In this document: positions 9,531-16,438 of the stretch, piece by piece
How the letters are laid out: each line of letters starts with the position of its first letter
Numbering within the stretch: the stretch's first letter is position 1
From: Deltaproteobacteria bacterium
GTDB lineage: Bacteria > Myxococcota_A > Polyangia > DRWM01 > JAAZOP01
Reading direction: 5' to 3'
Length of the DNA stretch: 64,000 bases
NCBI GenBank assembly: GCA_016218815.1
Contig: JACRCX010000028.1
Location: 1-64,000 of the forward strand
Translations under genes and position numbers: made by a program
Notes under the pieces: generated by a model
What the model saw: the letters and a program-made list of their open reading frames with translations, nothing else
What the model was told of the DNA's origin: nothing
Databases searched by the model: none

Positions 9531-10021
9531 TGGCCTTGCTCTTCTGCGCGTTCGAACGCGCCTGGAAGGAACTCGTGGATGCACCCGTCGTTGTTGCACT
9601 GGTCGCGGGTGAACTCGTTGCCGTCGTCGCACTTGATCCGCCGGCCGACGCAAGCGCCGTCGACGTCGTGATCGAACACCGTGCAGGGATCCGCGTCATC
9701 GCACGCCGACCCGGACCCCGGAGACGTCCGCGAGGGTGCGACGGGAGCCACGGGCTGGAGCACCGCCCTACGCTCCGCTTCCTGCGTCCCGGAATCATCC
9801 CCGGAGACGACAGCAGAGGCCGTGACCGGCGGGGACTCGCGGGACTCGCGGGACGCGCCTTCCGCCGACCGGCGGTCGTGCCGAACCGCCGACAGCGGCG
9901 GCGCCTCCTCCGACGCCGCCGGCTCGGCCTCGCCGCGCATGCCGGACAGCAACCAACAGAGGCCCGCCACCCCGCCTGCGGCGAGGATCGCCCCGACGAC
10001 TCGGGCTGATTTCGTCTGCAC
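9527..10021 (-). CDS. membrane-anchored protein with C-terminal Cys-rich motif (A)
   Basis: A 164-residue protein with one N-terminal membrane segment (VVGAILAAGGVAGLCWLLSG, about residues 8-27), a disordered Ser/Glu/Pro middle, and a C-terminal block CDDADPCTVFDHDVDGACVG ... CDDGNEFTRDQCNNDGCIH. This CDDG-type repeat resembles the Cys-rich extracellular repeats common in Myxococcota surface proteins. The C-terminus should therefore be outside the cytoplasm. It lies 9 nt after the gene at 10031 and overlaps B1 by ATGA. A decayed copy of its tail is at 9053-9112. Function unknown. Confidence 0.7.
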   Translation of the reverse strand: MQTKSARVVGAILAAGGVAGLCWLLSGMRGEAEPAASEEAPPLSAVRHDRRSAEGASRESRESPPVTASAVVSGDDSGTQEAERRAVLQPVAPVAPSRTSPGSGSACDDADPCTVFDHDVDGACVGRRIKCDDGNEFTRDQCNNDGCIHEFLPGAFERAEEQGQ

Positions 10022-10030
10022 GACGCCGCC

Positions 10031-10495
10031 TCAAAGATGGTCGCAGGAAGCGACCGCGACGACGTCGAGCAGGCGCGTCTCGGAACCGAACTCCCCTCGA
10101 CCGCACGACGCAAGACAGCCGGGCCAGTCCCCCTCTTCCTCCGGCCCGTTGCACCGCCGAAGAAGGAGGCAGTAGTCGTAGCAGCCGTCCTCCGACACGC
10201 GTGCCGCCTCCGCTGTTCCTCGAGCGGCATCTGGGGCGTGTTCTGATCCCCGAGCGACCGCCTTCCGGAACGGCACGTTGTCCCCGGCCCACGCCAGCCG
10301 CCGCCGCAACTCGGCACGCTCGGCACGCTCGTACTCGGCCCCCGCCGCTTCGAGCCGCCTGCGCTGCGACGCCGCGAACGCCTCGTTCGTCACGTCCTCC
10401 GCGTGCGACGGGCGGACCTGAAGGTCGCCGATCAGCAGCCCGGCCCGGTGAGCGAGCGCCGCCAACTCCTCGTCCGTGACGGTGTCGGCCCGCAT
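10031..10495 (-). CDS. hypothetical protein with C-terminal Cys-rich helical hairpin
   Basis: First gene of a four-gene operon (10495 to 8706). The ATG at 10495 has a GGGAGGGAA ribosome site. The 154 residues have no signal peptide or membrane segment. An N-terminal helical part rich in Ala, Glu and Arg is followed by six cysteines (CYDYCLLLRRC ... CLASC ... SCDHL) in a spacing seen in helical-hairpin Cys-rich domains of myxobacterial exported proteins. A Cys-rich domain without an export signal is odd; either export is atypical or the cysteines bind metal. No family recognised. Confidence 0.6.
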   Translation of the reverse strand: MRADTVTDEELAALAHRAGLLIGDLQVRPSHAEDVTNEAFAASQRRRLEAAGAEYERAERAELRRRLAWAGDNVPFRKAVARGSEHAPDAARGTAEAARVSEDGCYDYCLLLRRCNGPEEEGDWPGCLASCGRGEFGSETRLLDVVAVASCDHL

Positions 10496-10647
10496 CTCGT
10501 TCCCTCCCCTGGTCCCCCAACCTGCCGACGACCCGCGAACCGCCCACCCGACCCACTGCCGGCCCGTGCCGGGCCACGGCGGAACACGGTGCGCTGACCG
10601 ACCGCCGCGACGCCGCATCCCCCCTGCTCAGGCCCAAACTCGAGCCC

Positions 10648-10676
10648 AGCAGAACATCGACGAGAAAATGTGTCAA
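10648..10676 (-). promoter_or_regulatory. possible promoter of Cys-rich operon
   Basis: Perfect TTGACA followed after 17 nt by TCTGCT on the minus strand. The -35 lies only 3 nt inside the target duplication of the insertion sequence, so the element landed just upstream of it. The -10 is weak. Confidence 0.35.
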
Positions 10677-10679
10677 CCG

Positions 10680-10689
10680 GGATGGGGGG
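10680..10689. repeat. left target-site duplication of the IS
   Basis: GGATGGGGGG immediately outside the left end of the insertion sequence; identical to 12372-12381. Confidence 0.9.
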
Positions 10690-12371
10690 GAGGACCTTGT
10701 AGGTCCCCACGATGCCCGGGCCGGAGCAAGGGGGCTGCGTGGCGTCCGGGGCAGGGGCCCGGTCTGGCGGTACGTCTGCCGAGAATTTGCCAAGGGCCCC
10801 CCTTCTGCCGAATACCGCTGATTGAAGCGATCGGTCAGCGCGCTGACGGACAGAAAGGAGGCACCGTGGATGAAGAGGCTACGGTGGATCAGGACGTCTG
10901 TCCAGAAATGGGCACGGCGGGCAACCGACCGAGCTCAGCGGCTGACGCGCGACGTCGTGGTCGGGATGGTGCTCAGTGGAAGCGTTGTGCTGTGCGAGAT
11001 CGGCCGTGCACTCAACCCGCTGAAGCGGGCCTTCGAGACGATCCTGCATCGGCTGAGCACGAACCTGGGTGACGAGTACGTTGCGGGCGAGGTGGCGCTG
11101 GTCGCGCGTGACTATCTCGCCGATGCGGGACGCGTGACCTGGGCCGAGTACGAGTTCGTGCTCGTCGACCCGACGGACATCAGCAAGAAGTACGGCCGGT
11201 GCATGCCCTGGCTGTGCACGGTTCGGGACGCGAGCGAAAGTCGGCGGGGGGCGCCCAAGTTGGAACGCGGCTGGTGGAGTTGCGACATCGTGGCGACGAC
11301 GGAGGACCACCGTGTCGTGCCGCTGCATCGCCCGATCTGGTCGACCGAGCATCCGAGCTTCCGCAGCGAGACCGACGAACTGCGCAAGGCCATGACGTGG
11401 GTCCGCCCTTTCGTCTCGCCCGACGTGACCTGGTTGATGGATCGCGGTGGTGATGGTGATCAGCGAATCGCGCTGTTCGATGAACTCTGCCGCCGCTGGA
11501 CGATCCGGATGCGCGGAGATCGCAACGTCTGGCGACCCGGAGCCGAGGACGACGGTCCCTTCAACATGCTCGAGGTGGCGCGGGCGATGGCCAAGCCGCA
11601 CAAGGCCTGGTGCTGGGTCAGCCGCGACAACAAGCTGGTCCGGGTCCGGCGGCGCTTCGGCTGCTTGACCGTTCGGCTCGATCGCGGAGGGAAGTGCTAC
11701 ACGCTCGTCGCCGTCGAGCGCGACGAGGACGTCCGGGACGATGAACCTCACCGCCCGCTGATGCTGCTCACGAACATCGTACCGCTCTCCTCGCGCGAAG
11801 CTGCGCGGCTCGTCTCCGCCTACACCCGCCGCTGGGGAGTGGAGGACGATACGAGGGCCGGAAAGCAGTGCCTCGAGTTGGAGAACATCCGGGTCCTCAA
11901 CTGGCCGGCGATCGTCTCCCTGTTCCTCCTCTCCGTCATCGCCCAGGGCTTGGTTGCTCTTCAAGAGGCGCGGGCCCCGCGGCGTGCGGCGCGCCTCGCC
12001 GCCCAAGCGCCGATCGTGGATCCGATCCCACCCTATCGCCCCTACCGGCTCTGGATGCCGGTCCAGCAATTGCTGTTGGAACTCGCCGTCCGTCTGCGCC
12101 GTCGGCGCCAGCCGCGCGGTGGACTCTTGCAACGGCTCGTCGCCGTAGGAGGACTGGCGGCCCGATCCTGACCCGGGGCGCTCCGGCCATCGCCCCATTC
12201 GGTCGCCGCGTCAAGCCGGCGCGATGCGGCGATCAGACATCACCGGCCGCTTCGACCTCGTTCCGCACGGGGGAAAGGGGGCCGTTCGCCGCCAGCCCCC
12301 ACCGACCGCGAAGCACGGTCCACCCCGCTCCGCCCTCCGGGCGCAACGCCTTGGGGACCTACAAGGTCCTC
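10690..12371 (+). mobile_element. complete IS4-family insertion sequence (1682 bp)
   Basis: Both ends carry the perfect 20-bp inverted repeat GAGGACCTTGTAGGTCCCCA (10690-10709 and 12352-12371). The outside is flanked by a 10-bp direct duplication, GGATGGGGGG. Each terminal repeat contains its own palindrome, GGACCT-TGT-AGGTCC. One intact transposase gene fills most of the element; 10710-10869 and 12172-12351 hold no other gene. A 10-bp duplication and the transposase YREK motif fit the IS4 superfamily. Perfect duplication and repeats indicate a recent insertion. It landed between the Cys-rich operon and the LptD-like gene without breaking either. Confidence 0.95.
10870..12171 (+). CDS. IS4-family DDE transposase
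   Basis: A 433-residue transposase, apparently intact. First catalytic Asp in FVLVDPTDISKKYG, second in TWLMDRGGDGD, and the Glu in YTRRWGVEDDTRAGK, where Tyr, Arg, Glu and Lys are spaced as in the IS4 YREK signature. The start is placed at the ATG at 10870, preceded by AAAGGAGG at 8-nt spacing; the frame is open upstream from a TTG at 10822. The C-terminal 60 residues are Arg/Pro-rich and less conserved-looking. The element's presence as an intact open frame with matching ends suggests it may still be active. Confidence 0.93.
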   Translation: MKRLRWIRTSVQKWARRATDRAQRLTRDVVVGMVLSGSVVLCEIGRALNPLKRAFETILHRLSTNLGDEYVAGEVALVARDYLADAGRVTWAEYEFVLVDPTDISKKYGRCMPWLCTVRDASESRRGAPKLERGWWSCDIVATTEDHRVVPLHRPIWSTEHPSFRSETDELRKAMTWVRPFVSPDVTWLMDRGGDGDQRIALFDELCRRWTIRMRGDRNVWRPGAEDDGPFNMLEVARAMAKPHKAWCWVSRDNKLVRVRRRFGCLTVRLDRGGKCYTLVAVERDEDVRDDEPHRPLMLLTNIVPLSSREAARLVSAYTRRWGVEDDTRAGKQCLELENIRVLNWPAIVSLFLLSVIAQGLVALQEARAPRRAARLAAQAPIVDPIPPYRPYRLWMPVQQLLLELAVRLRRRRQPRGGLLQRLVAVGGLAARS

Positions 12372-12381
12372 GGATGGGGGG
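12372..12381. repeat. right target-site duplication of the IS
   Basis: GGATGGGGGG immediately outside the right end; identical to 10680-10689. Confidence 0.9.
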
Positions 12382-12413
12382 CAGCCGTGGCAGGCGCCCG
12401 GCGCCCACCAGAT

Positions 12414-14390
12414 CTACAACCGCAGCGCCACCGCCACGTTCGGTATCGGCTGGTCGAGCCAGAAGACCGCGCCCAGGTCCAGGCCGAGGCAGCGGGCGGG
12501 ATCGTTGAACGACAACCCGACGCGTATCGCGGCGAGCGCCGGCGCGTCGAGGTCGGCTTCGGCGCCCACCCGCAGCACGACGCGGTCGCCGCCGGAGCGC
12601 AGCACGACGTCGCCGCCCAGGCCGTGGCGCACCACCCGAAGACCCGACGGCATGGTCGCCAAGCGCTCCTCCCACGGCAGGAATGCGGTCGCACCGGCGA
12701 TGGCGTCGTCGAGCCACGTGTACCGCACGAGCAGCTCGACCGGACCGCCGGCGTCGAGCACGGCGTCGGCGGCGGCGGCGATCGGAGCGCCGTCGCCGTC
12801 CATGGCGAAGCGGGCGCCCAGGTCGAGCCACGGAGCCGCAACGTCGAGCCGCGCGCCGAAGGTCGCGGCATCGCCCGACCACCCGTCCAGCCGGCGCAGC
12901 TCGATCCAGGCATCGCCGGAAAGCACCGCATCCCCCAGGCGAAGGACCTGCGGGAAACCGACGCGCAGCAGGTCGGGGCCCGGCCCGAGGAGCGCCTCCT
13001 CGCCGATCGCATCGGCGTCGACCGGAAGGATCCGGGCGTAGCGCAGCTCGATGCCGAAGCGGTGATACGCCTCGCCGCCGTCCCACGAACGCTCCGCGGC
13101 AAGCAGCGCACGTGCGCCGGCCGCAAGCCAGACGAAGTCGTGCGCCGCGCCGCCGGCGACGTCCCGGCGACCCGCGGAGGCGACGAACGGGCGAAGGTCG
13201 AGGCCGGGAATTCCCGGAAGGGCCACTTCGATCGACTGCCGCCAGTCGAGAGCCAGGACGTTCGAGGTATCGCCCTGCACGATCAAGAGGCCGCCCAGGG
13301 GACGCCACAGGCCGAGGCGCGCGGCGCCGGGGAAGCACAGCGCGTCGTCGAGCGCCCCGGGCGACCAGCCGAAACGGAGTCGGGGCAGCGCGGTCTCACC
13401 GGCTTCGACGACACCGTCGACCGCGCGCTGCCAGGTCGTCAGGCCGACGGCCGCGGTCCAGAAGTCGCCGCCGAGCATCGCGAAGCGGTCGGCGCGGAGG
13501 GACGGGAAGCGCGTGGAGGACGTGGAGTCCGTGGAGAGCGTGGGGCCCGTGAAGCCGGTCGGGGCGGAGAGGCGGCTCGTCTCCACCACACCGGCCGGAC
13601 GGAAGCCGGGCTGGCCCCAGATCCCGCGGCTGATGATCGCGCCCAGCGTGCCGATCGGCTTGGCGACGTCGGTCCGCAAGAACCCGTGCGGACCGATGAT
13701 CGTATCGGCGACGCCGAGGTCGATCCGCCCGTAGGGCCCGAGCCAGCTCGCCGCGACGTCGACGTCGTCCATCGGAAAGCCGGTGACGGCCAGCTCGAAG
13801 TCGCCCAGCGACCCGGCCGGAAGGACCGCGGCGACCCGCAGGAACGGCCCGCGGCGCTCGCGCGCCCCGACCTCCAGCGGCCGCAGGCCGGGCAGGCGAC
13901 CGAAGCGGAGCAGGGCCCACGGGGAGCCGAACACGGGGATCTCTCCGATCCTCAGCACGGCGGAGCGGACGACGACATCGCCGTTCGCCTCGGCGCACGC
14001 CTCGCCGAACTCGAGCCGCCAGCCGGCGGTCTCGAGCGGGCAGCGGGAGAGAGCGCCGTCGCGCGCCGTCGCGCCGCCGTCGTCGACTTCCAGCTCCTCC
14101 GCGGCGCCGTGGACGGCCGGAATCTCCGGCAGCTCGAGGCGCAAGCGGACGCCGAGCAGGCGGTACCGGCCGGCCTCGAGCTCGGCGAACGCCTCGTCGG
14201 CGGCGAGCGCGACGCCGGGGGCAGTCAGGGACACGTCACGGGCGTCCAGGGTGCCGTCGTCGAGATCGAGAGTCAGGCGATCGGCGGAAAGCTGCAGCTC
14301 GGCGGGTAGGGGCGGGAAGTCGGCGGCGGCGTCCGCGGCAACGCGGGCGGCCCAGAGCTGGGCGAGGAGGGCGATGGGAAGGACGCGCAC
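12414..14390 (-). CDS. LptD/OstA-like outer-membrane protein
   Basis: A 658-residue predicted outer-membrane beta-barrel resembling LptD, which inserts lipopolysaccharide into the outer membrane. A signal peptide (residues 1-20) is followed by an OstA/LptA-like segment (LSADRLTLDLDDGTLDARDV ... AFAELEAGRYRL). Next comes a GEIPVFGSPWALLRFG motif like the conserved LptD PV..LPYF region, and then about 400 residues of alternating beta-strand pattern. The end FNDPARCLGLDLGAVFW ... VAVALRL resembles the LptD C-terminus. Only two cysteines occur in the N-terminal part. A micro-repeat (about 13511-13557) encodes a Thr/Ser/Pro insert around residue 280-293. It starts at GTG 14390 with no clear SD. 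The call is by pattern, hence moderate. Confidence 0.6.
   Translation of the reverse strand: MRVLPIALLAQLWAARVAADAAADFPPLPAELQLSADRLTLDLDDGTLDARDVSLTAPGVALAADEAFAELEAGRYRLLGVRLRLELPEIPAVHGAAEELEVDDGGATARDGALSRCPLETAGWRLEFGEACAEANGDVVVRSAVLRIGEIPVFGSPWALLRFGRLPGLRPLEVGARERRGPFLRVAAVLPAGSLGDFELAVTGFPMDDVDVAASWLGPYGRIDLGVADTIIGPHGFLRTDVAKPIGTLGAIISRGIWGQPGFRPAGVVETSRLSAPTGFTGPTLSTDSTSSTRFPSLRADRFAMLGGDFWTAAVGLTTWQRAVDGVVEAGETALPRLRFGWSPGALDDALCFPGAARLGLWRPLGGLLIVQGDTSNVLALDWRQSIEVALPGIPGLDLRPFVASAGRRDVAGGAAHDFVWLAAGARALLAAERSWDGGEAYHRFGIELRYARILPVDADAIGEEALLGPGPDLLRVGFPQVLRLGDAVLSGDAWIELRRLDGWSGDAATFGARLDVAAPWLDLGARFAMDGDGAPIAAAADAVLDAGGPVELLVRYTWLDDAIAGATAFLPWEERLATMPSGLRVVRHGLGGDVVLRSGGDRVVLRVGAEADLDAPALAAIRVGLSFNDPARCLGLDLGAVFWLDQPIPNVAVALRL
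13511..13557. repeat. 9-nt-type micro-repeat inside LptD-like gene
   Basis: Imperfect copies of gtggag(t)cc / gtggagagc / gtgaagcc give a Pro-Thr-Ser-rich insert (GPTLSTDSTSST). It looks like one of the simple dispersed repeats of this genome captured in a coding region. Confidence 0.5.
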
Positions 14391-14490
14391 GAGGCGGGCA
14401 CGATACTACGAGGGGAGGGAGCCGAGCGAGTCGGGCGCGGCGGGTCGGCGAAGGGAACGGCGGGCGGGGGCGGGGAATGGGAACAGAGAA

Positions 14491-15351
14491 TTACATGCCG
14501 CCGGGGTAGTTCGAGGGGATGTTCGGGGTGGGAGGTGGGGCGGGAGCGGGAGCGGGAGCGGGAGCGGGAGCGGGGGCGGGGGTCGTTCCGGCGGGGCCGC
14601 CGGTGGTGCCGGCGGGAGCGGGCTGCGTGGTCGTGGTGGTCGTCGTGGTGGTGGTCGTCGTGCCCGGGGTCGAGGTCCCGGCGGCCGCCTGCTCGGCCTG
14701 GTCCGCCTGCTCGGGCGTGGACAGGGTACGGCTGCGCCCGGCGCGCACGCCGCTGGACGGGCCCAGATTGATCGACCTGGGCCCGGAGACCTCGACCGAC
14801 GTCGGCAGCTCGGACGCGGGCGTCAAGTACTGGCCGGCCGGGAAGTCGACGAACAGGTAGTAGTAGCCGTCGTGGTCGGGCTGCGTGCTCACCGACGCCA
14901 CCGTCGTCGCCTTGACCTCGATGACCAGGTTCACATCATGCCCGTGCCGCTCCAGCGAGGCGCGGGAAACAGGGGTCTGCGAAAAGTACTCGGTGACCAG
15001 GGGGTTGCGGTTGTTGCGCAGGTCGATCTTCGCATCCTGGATGACGATGACGATCTTGCCGCCGGTGTCGTTGCGGCTCCACTGGATGGCGCGGGTGGAC
15101 TGGACGAAGATGCGGGAGCCGCCGTCGGTGAGCTGGAAACCGGGCCAGGTGACGACGGCGCGGCGCTCGCGGGAGGCCCGACGGGCGGCCGGCGGGTCGT
15201 GGTTCTCGCCCGGAACGACGCCGGGGTAGTCCTCCTCGACCGTGGTTTCCGCGGTCGCGGTGGACTGGCCCGTCTGCTGGGCGAGCGCGTGCCCGGGGAC
15301 GGCGATGGCGGCAAGGAGGAACGCGAACGACACGATCAACGCGGTGCGCAT
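14491..15351 (-). CDS. exported AMIN-like protein with Thr and Pro-Ala tail
   Basis: A 286-residue exported protein: signal peptide MRTALIVSFAFLLAAIAVPG with cleavage near AHALAQ. A beta-rich domain spans about residues 65-170 (GKIVIVIQDAKIDLRN ... VNLVIEVKA ... GYYYLFVDFP), resembling an AMIN domain, which in other proteins binds peptidoglycan or secretin systems. The C-terminal 80 residues are low complexity: a run of 12 Thr, then Pro-Ala repeats encoded by a 6-nt DNA repeat, ending PSNYPGGM. A GGAGGTG ribosome site and a TTGCCG/GATAAT promoter lie upstream. The specific role is unknown. Confidence 0.65.
   Translation of the reverse strand: MRTALIVSFAFLLAAIAVPGHALAQQTGQSTATAETTVEEDYPGVVPGENHDPPAARRASRERRAVVTWPGFQLTDGGSRIFVQSTRAIQWSRNDTGGKIVIVIQDAKIDLRNNRNPLVTEYFSQTPVSRASLERHGHDVNLVIEVKATTVASVSTQPDHDGYYYLFVDFPAGQYLTPASELPTSVEVSGPRSINLGPSSGVRAGRSRTLSTPEQADQAEQAAAGTSTPGTTTTTTTTTTTTQPAPAGTTGGPAGTTPAPAPAPAPAPAPAPPPTPNIPSNYPGGM
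14541..14582. repeat. hexanucleotide repeat (gggagc)n encoding Pro-Ala
   Basis: About seven copies of ggagcg/gggagc in frame encode the Pro-Ala tail of the AMIN-like protein. Such tracts are prone to length change. Confidence 0.7.
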
Positions 15352-15370
15352 GGGGGCACCTCCGCGTAGG

Positions 15371-15400
15371 ATTATCGCAGGTCGCGGGGGGAAGCGGCAA
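15371..15400 (-). promoter_or_regulatory. promoter of AMIN-like gene
   Basis: TTGCCG, 18 nt, GATAAT on the minus strand, followed by a short leader containing GGAGGTG and then the ATG at 15351. This one is a conventional leadered arrangement. Confidence 0.5.
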
Positions 15401-15402
15401 AT

Positions 15403-15463
15403 TTGGCTGGTGGCTCGTGGCGAACCACGAACTACGAGCTGCCAGCTACGAGCTGCCGGTCGA
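15403..15463. repeat. simple repeat (ctacgagctgcc) overlapping the CDF gene end
   Basis: Two copies of ctacgagctgcc separated by ag, with a nearby TCGTGG/CCACGA inverted repeat. It supplies the last codons (SSTGSS) of the metal transporter gene. A related ggctaccggctatcg stretch is at about 19981-19999. Confidence 0.55.
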
Positions 15464-16438
15464 GCTTCCGCGGATGAACTGCAGGGTGGCGTGGCCGATG
15501 CCGAACTCCGTGCGGAGGTAGGGTTCGAGGCGCCCGGCCAGCTCGCAGCACTCGTCGAGCGATTCCAGGCGGACCTCGACGCGCGCGGTCATCGCGACCA
15601 AGCCGGACGTGACGGTCCAGACGTGGACGTCGTGCAGCGCGACGACCTCGGGGAAGCATGCGCCGATGCCCGCACGGACGTTCTGGATCGACATGCCGTA
15701 CGGGGCGGCCTCGAGCAGGACGCGCACGGCGTCGCGGATCAGGCCGGCGGACCAGATCAGGATCAGCACGCAGATGCCGAGGGACAGGGCGGGGTCGATC
15801 CACAGCCAACCGGTGCCCTCGATGACGATGGCGCCGGCGACGACGGCGACCGAGGAGACGGTGTCGCCGAGCATGTGCAGGAAGGCGCTGCGAACGTTGA
15901 GGTCGTGCTTGCCGACGTCGTGCAGGAGCCAGGCGGTGAACAGGTTCACGCCGAGGCCGACGGCGGCGACCACGAGCATCGGGGTCTCGAGGATCGGCGC
16001 GGGCTGCCGGAAACGCCGGACCGCTTCCCAGGTGATCCAGACGGAGGCGGCCAGGAGCACGACGCCGTTGAGCAGCGCCGCGAGGATCTCGACGCGATGG
16101 AAGCCGAAGGAGCGCTCGGCGGTGGCGGCGCGGGCGGCGAGGACGATGGCGGTGAGGGAGACGCCGAGCGCGAAGGCGTGGGTGAGCATGTGGCCGGCAT
16201 CGGAGACGAGGGCGAGGGAGCCGACCCACAGGCCGCCGAGCAACTCGCCGACCATCGCCACGGCGGTGATGGCAATCGCCCACCCCAGCCGCCGGCGCTC
16301 CTTCCGCCGCCCCGGGGAGGACGACCCCGCCATCGGACAGCTCATGAGGTCCGCGCGGGCCACTCCGGCATGCCCGTGTTCGTGATGGCCTGCCCCGAGC
16401 CCGGTCGAGGGGTGGTCGTGGTGGTGGTCGTGATTCAT
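15446..16438 (-). CDS. cation diffusion facilitator (CDF) metal exporter
   Basis: A 330-residue inner-membrane zinc/cobalt-type efflux protein of the CDF (CzcD/ZitB) family. The His-rich N-terminus (MNHDHHHDH ... HHEHGHAG) is typical. Six membrane spans lie between about residues 50 and 240, followed by a cytoplasmic domain with HDVHVWTVTSG. In span V the metal ligands are HMLGD (HxxxD) as usual. In span II the motif is SDAGHMLTH, so the second ligand is His rather than the usual Asp. The ATG overlaps the sulfatase TGA (ATGA), so it is the last gene of a lipoprotein-sulfatase-transporter operon. Confidence 0.9.
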   Translation of the reverse strand: MNHDHHHDHPSTGLGAGHHEHGHAGVARADLMSCPMAGSSSPGRRKERRRLGWAIAITAVAMVGELLGGLWVGSLALVSDAGHMLTHAFALGVSLTAIVLAARAATAERSFGFHRVEILAALLNGVVLLAASVWITWEAVRRFRQPAPILETPMLVVAAVGLGVNLFTAWLLHDVGKHDLNVRSAFLHMLGDTVSSVAVVAGAIVIEGTGWLWIDPALSLGICVLILIWSAGLIRDAVRVLLEAAPYGMSIQNVRAGIGACFPEVVALHDVHVWTVTSGLVAMTARVEVRLESLDECCELAGRLEPYLRTEFGIGHATLQFIRGSSTGSS

